A DNA stretch of 6,598 nt from Oscillospiraceae bacterium (GTDB lineage Bacteria > Bacillota > Clostridia > Oscillospirales > Ruminococcaceae): positions 1 to 6,598 of the forward strand of contig JAFLUJ010000327.1 in the NCBI GenBank assembly GCA_022511485.1. The letters are read 5' to 3'. Of this stretch, positions 1 to 5,354 are shown piece after piece. Each line of letters begins with the position of its first letter. Position 1 is the first letter of the stretch. The notes below the pieces were generated by a model. The model was not told where the DNA came from, did not search any database, and saw only the letters and a program-made list of their open reading frames with translations. The position numbers were made by a program, and so were the translations under genes.

Positions 1-624
1 ATAGGGGATGATCGCCGCATCATTTCCTCCAACCTCTTTCCAGTTGGTGATCTCTCCGGAGTATATTTTTCTTATCTGCTCCTGAGTAAGACTGTCAACG
101 GGATTTTTCGCATTTACAACGAAGGTAAATCCCTCGGCGGATACAGGTATCATTTCAAGCTCTATCCCTTTTTCTTCTGCGGCTTTTTTCTGGTCTGCCG
201 AAATGGGAACGGACAAGATCATGTCGCACTCGCCGTCAAGAAGCTTTGTAAATGCGGTGTGGGTCTTGGTGTGCTTGACCTGCATTTCCGCTTCCTCCTG
301 GGGGATACCAAACAGCATGGCGCGAAGTCCTGATTCTATGGGAATTGCCGATGTAGAGCCGTCTATAACAGGAAAGTTCTCCTCGTTAAGACCATACTGT
401 CCCGCTAAAGTATTAATGTCAAATTCGGGAATGGCGGATGTCTCACCGACCGTTTCTGAAACAGTTTCGGGAACTGTTTGAAAGTCGGTTTCAGATGTGG
501 TTTCTGCTATACTTCCGGAGACGGTTGCCTCTGTGATGCTTTCCGTGTTTCCATTATTGCAGCCGGAAAAAAGAATACCCATAGCTGCCGCTGTCAGAAT
601 TGTTGATTTAAAATAATTTTTCAT
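1..624 (-). CDS. PstS-like substrate-binding lipoprotein (3' end beyond window)
   Basis: The 208 visible residues start at an ATG at 624 with an AAAGGA ribosome site just upstream. They continue open to the left edge, so the C-terminal part is missing. The N-terminus is a lipoprotein signal peptide ending in ILFSGC, with the lipid-anchored cysteine at residue 22. A Thr/Glu/Ser-rich tether with repeated ETVSE/SETVGE units follows, to about residue 65. The mature domain then reads FPVIDGSTSAIPI, HTKTHTAFTKLLDGECDMIL, GFTFVVNAKNPVDSLT and IYSGEITNWKEVGG. These are signatures of the PstS/PBP-like periplasmic-binding fold (PF12849), in the Gram-positive branch that often occurs as a lone lipoprotein. 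The likely place of action is the outer face of the membrane. The ligand is not established: phosphate is the family default, but the later ligand-binding loops lie outside the window. It is the third gene of the lipoprotein operon, 34 bases after its neighbour, with no terminator between. Confidence 0.9.
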   Translation of the reverse strand, partial: MKNYFKSTILTAAAMGILFSGCNNGNTESITEATVSGSIAETTSETDFQTVPETVSETVGETSAIPEFDINTLAGQYGLNEENFPVIDGSTSAIPIESGLRAMLFGIPQEEAEMQVKHTKTHTAFTKLLDGECDMILSVPISADQKKAAEEKGIELEMIPVSAEGFTFVVNAKNPVDSLTQEQIRKIYSGEITNWKEVGGNDAAIIPY

Positions 625-658
625 TCTTGTTTTTCCTTTCAATTTAATTTGTATAAAA

Positions 659-2170
659 TTATTTTTGAGAAATACTGCCCCATATCCAGCAGTCGTCGAA
701 CCTTCCGTCAAAATAAATTTCTGTATCATATACAGAGATGTTTTCAAGTGTCAGTTTGCTCAAATCAGGAGTTTCACCTTCAATAAAACCTTTCATGTCG
801 GTTGTTCTGTTTCCCCAATTTCCGGATTCGTAAACAATTATATAATCCCATACATATTCTTCATCTCCGAATGTTTGTTCAAAGATTTTCTCATTATCAA
901 GAGGTTCAAGAGTTTCAAGGTCATAATGAAGATTATAACTTGGATTAGGCGCTTCGTAAACATTTCTTTGACGAAAACATATTTCCGCGATATTATTTTT
1001 TGTGATACTAATGTTTATAGTGAAAAAATCTTTCCACTTTTCTTCTGTTCCGTCTGAATTTGTAAAAATTCGATACACAGGAGGTTCATCTGCTGAATAA
1101 ACATTCCAGCCCTTCATCCCGTTCCATCCATTATTCCTCATTTTATCAAGAAAATCACTGCTTGTGAGACTCAGAGCCTTGTTATTGAGAAATTCCCGTT
1201 GTTTTTCCGTAAGCTTTGATGATTCATCAAAAAGATAAACATTTATATTTCCTGTCTGTATGTAATAGTTTGTTGTGTAATTATGATCGTATGTGTAAAA
1301 ATAAAGCTGTTCATCAGCACCATCCTCAAAAAGCTCGGTCATATCATAGGGAATATTTATGACAGTGTCAAAATCTAAAAGACTTACATCTACTTTTGCA
1401 CACTCTTGAAAATATGGATTGCCGATAGGAAAATAAAATTTGTCCGCACTAAAATAAAATTCATTTTCCGTAAGACCGGAAAATTCACGCTTCATCAGCA
1501 GATAATCAACATCCCAAATATTATCAGCACTTGAATAGTCTAATTTTTGTATCTGATTCCATAATTCAGTATTAAGTTTTTCAATGAATTTCTCACCCTC
1601 AAAAAACATATCGGAAAGCTCCAGACGTTCTCCGGTTCGCATATCAAAAGAAATAACATATTCTTCAAAAGTGTAATTAAAAAACTTTCTGTAAAAAAGT
1701 ATCCCGTTGACTGCATTGCAATAATTGGTGTATACCTTTTCTCCATCTGCATTGTATTTTTCTTCAATTGAGTTTGCCCATTCCTTTATTTCGCTTTTTA
1801 TTTTTTTCACCACAGATTTATCTTTCATATGTGAGAAAAAAATCTGCGGTTTTCCGTCTGCTTCGTAACGGGTTCTGTCCTCACCATAATCATCGGGACG
1901 AGGCATACCTGTTCCCAGACTGTCATAAAGCTTTATCTGATACGGTTCGTAGCTTTTAGGCTCTGCTGTTGTTTCTGGTTCTGTTATCTGCGCTTCGGCT
2001 ACAGAGGATTCAGATATAGTTTCCTGAATAGTCTCAAATGTTGTTTCCACTGCTGAACTTTCTGTTAATGATGTTTCTTCGGCGGGAGAGGTATTTTCTT
2101 TGTTACAGCCGGTGAAAAGAATGGCTGCTGTCATTAATACTGATAGCGTTGTTTTAAAGTGCTTTACCAT
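659..2170 (-). CDS. Lipoprotein with two RsiV/DUF3298-like modules (paralogue 2)
   Basis: This is a complete 503-residue gene. The signal peptide ends in ILFTGC (lipid cysteine at residue 22), followed by a Glu/Thr/Ser-rich tether to about residue 72. The mature part opens with YEPYQI (74-79). The stretch FDMRTGE (175-181), LELSDMFFEGE (183-193), MKREFSGLT (226-234), FYF...NPYFQECA and IPYDMTELF (273-281) matches the DUF4163/DUF3298 pattern (strand, LxLsDlF, helix, FYlt/FYFp, iPY). That pattern is found in extracytoplasmic RsiV and PdaC-type proteins. A weaker second copy appears around YDLETLEPL (416-424) and LTLENISVYDTEIYF. I made the family call by eye. No catalytic residues are evident, so a binding or sensing role outside the cell is more likely than an enzyme; the function is unknown. 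The gene is a clear paralogue of the gene just upstream, which it overlaps by 7 bases. Its AGGAGG site lies inside that gene, suggesting translational coupling. Confidence 0.85.
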   Translation of the reverse strand: MVKHFKTTLSVLMTAAILFTGCNKENTSPAEETSLTESSAVETTFETIQETISESSVAEAQITEPETTAEPKSYEPYQIKLYDSLGTGMPRPDDYGEDRTRYEADGKPQIFFSHMKDKSVVKKIKSEIKEWANSIEEKYNADGEKVYTNYCNAVNGILFYRKFFNYTFEEYVISFDMRTGERLELSDMFFEGEKFIEKLNTELWNQIQKLDYSSADNIWDVDYLLMKREFSGLTENEFYFSADKFYFPIGNPYFQECAKVDVSLLDFDTVINIPYDMTELFEDGADEQLYFYTYDHNYTTNYYIQTGNINVYLFDESSKLTEKQREFLNNKALSLTSSDFLDKMRNNGWNGMKGWNVYSADEPPVYRIFTNSDGTEEKWKDFFTINISITKNNIAEICFRQRNVYEAPNPSYNLHYDLETLEPLDNEKIFEQTFGDEEYVWDYIIVYESGNWGNRTTDMKGFIEGETPDLSKLTLENISVYDTEIYFDGRFDDCWIWGSISQK

Positions 2171-3642
2171 TGTTGTTCCTCCTGTTCAGCTATGGCTCTC
2201 CAAAAAACTGTATAATCATCGGTTTCTTCATAATATGATACGCAGTCTGAATACTTAAAAGTTATATTTTCAGGAGCAATACTTTTTATTTCCGGTGGAT
2301 TTTCTTCAAATATTTTTTCCCATTTGGAGAGATTAGCGTCTGTCAGGTCAAGCAAAGTGTGTTCCCACGTTATATTTTTATCTCCATAGACCCGTTCAAA
2401 AATTTCTTCGGTGCTCAGCGGTTCAAGGGTCTCAAGATCATAATAAAGATTATAGGTCTTTTCATAAACCTGACTGTTGCCTTTTTCGCAGCGGATATAA
2501 GCTAAATTATTACAAAAGATGCCGGAGCTTATAATATAATTTTCATCATAGGTAATTATTTCTCCGTCCTGTTCATATGACCTTTGCATCGGTTTATCGT
2601 TGTCGGTATACATTATCCAGTCGTATTTTTCGTTAAGCCGGTCAAGCTTTGCGTTGATGATATTTTCAGTCTGTTCTGCAAGGAATTCTGCTGTTTTTGC
2701 TGAAATAAATTTCGATTCGTCAAAAAGATATGCTGTTATATTTCCTGTTTCATAGTTTCGTGAGTAAGCGTAATTTTCGGAAGAAATACTATTATTTTTT
2801 CGTATAGAAACTTTTTTATTAGCATCCTCTTCAAAAAGAGAGGTCATATCATATGGGACATTCAGGACAGTATCAAAATTGCAGATACTTATATCAAATC
2901 TGGCGCATTTCGTCATATATGGATTATTTACAGGGAAATAAAAATAATGGGAATCAAAATAAAATCCATCTTCCGTAAGTCCGGCAAACTCCCGCTTCAT
3001 CGGAATATATTCAAGATCATTAAAATGTTCAAGATGTATCTGTTGAATGGCTGTCATCAGCTTTTTATTAAGTACTCCCAGAAATTCCTCACCTTCAAAA
3101 AACATATCGGAAAGCTCCAGGTGTTCACCTGTTCTGATGTCGAAAACTGCGCAGTATTCCATGGGGAAATCACCATAATTTATCTCATAGAAAAGATAAC
3201 CGTTATATATCCGGCAATAGGTGTATATATTTTCCTGCGGCGGTCTGTCATCGTACAAATGATAGCTTTCTGTTGCTAAATCAAACAGAGAATCTGTTTC
3301 CGTTCTGATCTTCTCCGCAATCTCCTTATCTTTAAGAAGCGGGAGAATATCATAAAACTCTCCGCTTATATAATATTGTGTCATGTCCTCGCCGTAATTT
3401 TCAGGACGGGGTATGCCTGTTCCCAGATTATCATAAAGTCTGATCTGGTACGGCTCATATCCCTGATTCTCTGTTGTCACTTCCTCGGAAGATTTTTCTT
3501 TGGTTTCGGAAATATCAGCGGCGGATATTTCCGGAGTTGTTTCGTCGGGAGGGACTTCCATATTATTTTTATAACATCCCGAAAAAATAAGACCTGCTGA
3601 AACTACTGCCGGCAGTACCTGTTCAAAAAAATTTTTTCGCAT
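2164..3642 (-). CDS. Lipoprotein with two RsiV/DUF3298-like modules (paralogue 1)
   Basis: This is a 492-residue lipoprotein and the first gene of the leftward operon. The chosen start is ATG at 3642, which has a GGAGGA site 6 bases upstream. The open frame extends seven codons further to a TTG at 3663, but that codon has no ribosome site and lies only about 11 bases after the predicted transcription start. The signal peptide ends in LIFSGC (cysteine 23), and an acidic Thr/Ser linker runs to about residue 60. Stretches shared with the downstream paralogue are YEPYQIRLYDNLGTGIPRP (62-80), FDIRTGEHLELSDMFFEGEE (167-186), MKREFAGLTEDGFYF (215-229), VPYDMTSLFE (262-271), TGNITAYLFDES (299-310) and YDLETLEPLSTEEIFE (401-416). 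The LxLSDMF...FYFPVNNPY...VPYDM order fits DUF3298, with a second diverged copy in the C-terminal half. The role is unknown; an anchored extracellular binding or sensing protein is my inference. Confidence 0.87.
   Translation of the reverse strand: MRKNFFEQVLPAVVSAGLIFSGCYKNNMEVPPDETTPEISAADISETKEKSSEEVTTENQGYEPYQIRLYDNLGTGIPRPENYGEDMTQYYISGEFYDILPLLKDKEIAEKIRTETDSLFDLATESYHLYDDRPPQENIYTYCRIYNGYLFYEINYGDFPMEYCAVFDIRTGEHLELSDMFFEGEEFLGVLNKKLMTAIQQIHLEHFNDLEYIPMKREFAGLTEDGFYFDSHYFYFPVNNPYMTKCARFDISICNFDTVLNVPYDMTSLFEEDANKKVSIRKNNSISSENYAYSRNYETGNITAYLFDESKFISAKTAEFLAEQTENIINAKLDRLNEKYDWIMYTDNDKPMQRSYEQDGEIITYDENYIISSGIFCNNLAYIRCEKGNSQVYEKTYNLYYDLETLEPLSTEEIFERVYGDKNITWEHTLLDLTDANLSKWEKIFEENPPEIKSIAPENITFKYSDCVSYYEETDDYTVFWRAIAEQEEQQW
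2178..2183 (-). promoter_or_regulatory. Ribosome-binding site of the 503-residue lipoprotein, inside the upstream gene
   Basis: AGGAGG on the minus strand sits 7 bases before the ATG at 2170. It is within the last codons of the upstream paralogue, where it helps encode the closing Glu-Gln-Glu-Glu-Gln run. Together with the ATGGTAA overlap it fits re-initiation, so the two paralogues are probably made in linked amounts. Confidence 0.8.
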
Positions 3643-3648
3643 AAAATG

Positions 3649-3654
3649 TCCTCC
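3649..3654 (-). promoter_or_regulatory. Ribosome-binding site that sets the start of the first lipoprotein
   Basis: GGAGGA on the minus strand lies 6 bases before ATG 3642. It is the only good anti-16S match in the leader. It would fall inside the coding region if the upstream TTG (3663) were used, so it decides the start. Confidence 0.85.
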
Positions 3655-3680
3655 ATAGATCAAATCTGGATCTAAAAATA

Positions 3681-3709
3681 ATTATATTGTCCTCGTATTG
3701 AAAAGTCAA
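3681..3709 (-). promoter_or_regulatory. Sigma-A-type promoter of the lipoprotein operon
   Basis: On the minus strand a -35 box TTGACT (3704-3709) is followed after exactly 17 bases by a perfect -10 box TATAAT (3681-3686). The predicted start is near 3674, giving a leader of about 30 bases that contains the GGAGGA site. It is close to the vegetative consensus, so strong unless repressed. The repeat cluster at 3729-3792 begins about 20 bases upstream of its -35 box, a usual place for an activator. Confidence 0.8.
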
Positions 3710-3728
3710 TGATTGTTACAAAACTGTT

Positions 3729-3792
3729 CCGGATTTTAACCGGATTGTAATAAGTCGGGAATCTTTTTAACCGGTTTGTAACTAATTTAACC
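3729..3792. repeat. Cluster of short direct repeats between divergent promoters (candidate operator)
   Basis: A 17-base unit TTTTAACCGGATTGTAA (3734-3750) recurs as TTTTAACCGGTTTGTAA (3765-3781) with one mismatch and start-to-start spacing of 31. The core TTTAACC occurs a third time at 3786-3792, 20 bases further on and 9 bases before the rightward -35 box. CCGG occurs at 3729, 3740 and 3771 (steps of 11 and 31). TTGTAA also occurs inverted at 3716-3721. Steps of 11, 20 and 31 are close to one, two and three turns of B-DNA, so equivalent faces would be presented to a protein. Arrays like this are typical of regulator binding sites. Which regulator binds is not visible from sequence. Confidence 0.55.
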
Positions 3793-3801
3793 TATATTTG
3801 C

Positions 3802-3830
3802 TTGCATTTTATTTTAAAATGTGATATAAT
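3802..3830 (+). promoter_or_regulatory. Extended -10 promoter of the unknown gene/lysR operon
   Basis: A -10 box TATAAT (3825-3830) is preceded by TGA, giving the TGn extended -10 motif. A weak -35 box TTGCAT (3802-3807) lies 17 bases upstream. The predicted start is near 3837, leaving a leader of about 60 bases that contains the dyad at 3855-3873. The weak -35 and the TTTAACC repeat just upstream would suit regulation by an upstream-bound factor. Confidence 0.72.
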
Positions 3831-3854
3831 TCAAATAAATATTATATGGGTAAT

Positions 3855-3873
3855 GCATAATTAAAAGTTATGC
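3855..3873. promoter_or_regulatory. Perfect dyad GCATAA-N7-TTATGC, candidate LysR-type box or leader hairpin
   Basis: The 6-base arms are perfectly inverted around a 7-base centre. Within it T3858 and A3870 are separated by 11 bases, the T-N11-A spacing typical of LysR-family operators. It lies about 18 to 36 bases downstream of the predicted start of the operon that encodes a LysR protein, a position where binding would block transcription. In RNA it could also form a small AU-rich hairpin, which lacks a following U run and so is not an intrinsic terminator. Confidence 0.45.
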
Positions 3874-3896
3874 TGTCAGACGAATTATAAAAAGGG

Positions 3897-4421
3897 ATGG
3901 TGCTATTGTATACAATACGAAAGATCGAAAGTGCAATTGAGTTGCCATATGATCTGATAGATATAAATACAGGCAGCGAGCATTTTATTTTTCAGTTCAT
4001 ATCATTTGATGATAACCAGACTGATCGCTCCATAGAAATGGGGGGAGTAACAGGTAAGTTTGGTATTATTTATCAAAGTAAAGGTATCGACTGTAATTTT
4101 GAATGCGATATTTCTGTTGGAAATGTTTATACTTTTTATTATTCGCTGGACACTGCATATGATATTATGTCAGGCAGGAATGCTGTCTCTGTCCTCAGCG
4201 ACTATGGCGATACTCTGAACCGGACAAATTTAACAATTACTTTTGATAACAAAGGACGTTGTCTGATGGATGGATATTTCAAAAATAAGGATGACCTTTA
4301 TAAAAGCAGTATCGCTTTCTCATTTAAAATTGAACATACTGATATATCAGATATGTTGATTTCCATGGATAAATTTTTTCATGAGCTTATAAGAGTACAA
4401 GGACATAACAATTTTATTTAA
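3897..4421 (+). CDS. Unknown 174-residue cytosolic protein, possibly WapI/DUF6228-immunity-like
   Basis: I do not recognise this gene with confidence. It has no signal peptide or membrane segment and looks like a compact beta-rich cytosolic protein. The C-terminal pattern is a strand ending in a Gly turn (LTITFDNKGRCLMDGYF), then a strand (SSIAFSFKIEHTDIS) and a closing helix (MDKFFHELIRVQG). That resembles the layout of DUF6228/WapI-type immunity proteins, but this is a by-eye comparison only, and no toxin gene is in view. The start is uncertain. ATG 3897 directly abuts its only ribosome-like stretch (AAAGGG, 3891-3896), which is too close. A TTG at 3906 would have a 9-base spacing and give 171 residues starting at MYTIRK. 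The gene is AT-rich compared with lysR and cimA. It is first in a two-gene operon, and lysR follows 15 bases after its stop. Confidence 0.75.
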   Translation: MVLLYTIRKIESAIELPYDLIDINTGSEHFIFQFISFDDNQTDRSIEMGGVTGKFGIIYQSKGIDCNFECDISVGNVYTFYYSLDTAYDIMSGRNAVSVLSDYGDTLNRTNLTITFDNKGRCLMDGYFKNKDDLYKSSIAFSFKIEHTDISDMLISMDKFFHELIRVQGHNNFI

Positions 4422-4436
4422 TGGAGGGCAGTACAA

Positions 4437-5354
4437 ATGATCTCGGAAAGCAACCTTAACCGATACCGTCTTTTCTGTGCAGTTGCGGAGTGCGGAAGCA
4501 TATCCAGAGCCGCAGAAATAAACTATATCAGCCAGCCTGCAATAAGCAAGGCGGTCACAAAAATGGAGGAAAGTCTGGGGACACAGCTTTTTATCAGGAA
4601 TCACAGGGGAGTGGCTCTTACAGATGAAGGGAAGATTCTATACGAGCAGCTAAAGACTGCTTTTGACATAATTCATGAGGGGGAAGACAAGCTCCGGCGT
4701 ATTAACGAGCTTGGCATAGGAAGGCTTCGTCTGGGAGCAAGCGCTATACTCTGCAAGCATATGCTTCTGCCATATCTGAAAGGATTTATTGAGGAAAATC
4801 CTCATGTCAAGATAACTGTTGACTGTCAGTCTTCATCAAAAATAATAAAACAGCTCATGGATGGCAGGATAGACATTGCCCTTATTGCAAAGCCGGAAAA
4901 TTTCATAGACATAGGATTCCATTCACTTGGAGAGATAGAGGATGTTTTTATTGCCACAAAATCTTATGTTGACAACCTGCATATAAGAGGGGAGTCTGCT
5001 ATTTTTGAAAAGGCAAATATCATGCTCCTTGACGGTGAAAATGTGTCCCGTATGCATGTTGATCGGTATTTTTCAGAAAACGGTATCTTTCCGGAGCACG
5101 TACTTGAAGTCAGCGGCATGGATATGCTTATTGAGTTTGCGAAAACCGGTATAGGAGTTGCCTGTGTAATAAAGCAGTTCGTTATGCAGGAGCTTGAAAA
5201 CGGGACGCTTATGGAAATTCCCCTGACTGTTCCCATAAATAAAAGGGAGGTAGGCTTTGCATACCTGAAAGGTGCAAAGCCATCCTCCCCGTTGGAGCGT
5301 TTTATGAATTTTGCCCGGAATCCTTCACCAGCTTGTATTCCAGACTGTCAATAA
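4437..5354 (+). CDS. LysR-family transcriptional regulator
   Basis: This is a complete 305-residue LysR-type regulator, a normal family length. The N-terminal winged helix-turn-helix spans about residues 7-65, with FCAVAECGSISRAAE, SQPAISKAVTKMEESLG and LFIRNHRGVALTDEG as its hallmark segments. A linker helix runs to about residue 92. The effector-binding domain follows from GRLRLGAS (95-102), with PYLKGFIEENPHV, the DGRIDIALI motif (142-150) and GIGVACVIKQFV (238-249). Such proteins usually act as tetramers and respond to a small metabolite; the ligand cannot be read from sequence. The start ATG has GGAGGG 8 bases upstream. Its partner gene lies 15 bases before it, and it may act on the divergent region at 3643-3896. 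The last 16 or so codons overlap cimA on the opposite strand, and codons 270-285 contain the terminator of cimA. Confidence 0.95.
   Translation: MISESNLNRYRLFCAVAECGSISRAAEINYISQPAISKAVTKMEESLGTQLFIRNHRGVALTDEGKILYEQLKTAFDIIHEGEDKLRRINELGIGRLRLGASAILCKHMLLPYLKGFIEENPHVKITVDCQSSSKIIKQLMDGRIDIALIAKPENFIDIGFHSLGEIEDVFIATKSYVDNLHIRGESAIFEKANIMLLDGENVSRMHVDRYFSENGIFPEHVLEVSGMDMLIEFAKTGIGVACVIKQFVMQELENGTLMEIPLTVPINKREVGFAYLKGAKPSSPLERFMNFARNPSPACIPDCQ
5235..5289 (-). terminator. Intrinsic terminator of cimA, embedded in the lysR coding sequence
   Basis: On the minus strand, 12 bases after the cimA stop codon, lies a large hairpin. The outer stem is GGGAGG/CCTCCC (5284-5289 with 5245-5250). A 2x2 internal mismatch separates it from the inner stem of nine pairs, GGCTTTGCA/TGCAAAGCC (5273-5281 with 5253-5261). 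Three further pairs close a short loop. It is followed immediately by TTTTATTTAT (5244-5235). This is a textbook Rho-independent terminator in the cimA direction. On the plus strand the hairpin has no U-run after it, so it should not stop lysR transcription, although the same bases encode LysR residues 270-285. Confidence 0.87.

Noticed and set aside
203..481. 92-codon plus-strand open frame
   Set aside because: It is antisense to the PstS-like lipoprotein, whose minus-strand frame has a signal peptide, lipobox and family motifs throughout 1-624.
430..500. GTTTC/GAAAC-rich repeats resembling a short repeat array
   Set aside because: They are explained by repeated ETVSE-type codons in the lipoprotein tether. 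There are no spacers of fixed length, so this is not a CRISPR or mobile-element end.
625..658. Possible terminator or separate promoter between the 503-residue lipoprotein and the PstS-like gene
   Set aside because: The 34 bases are AT-rich but show no inverted repeat. No -35/-10 pair of acceptable quality was found just upstream, so co-transcription is the simpler reading.
665..1057. 130-codon plus-strand open frame, and similar ones at 2947-3279 and 3376-3600
   Set aside because: All are antisense to the lipoprotein paralogues, with no start signals and no similarity to each other, whereas the minus-strand frames are conserved between the two copies.
3716..3750. TTACAA...TTGTAA inverted pair as a transcription terminator
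   Set aside because: The arms are only 6 bases, with a long centre and no U-run, and it lies between divergent promoters. It fits a protein-binding site better.
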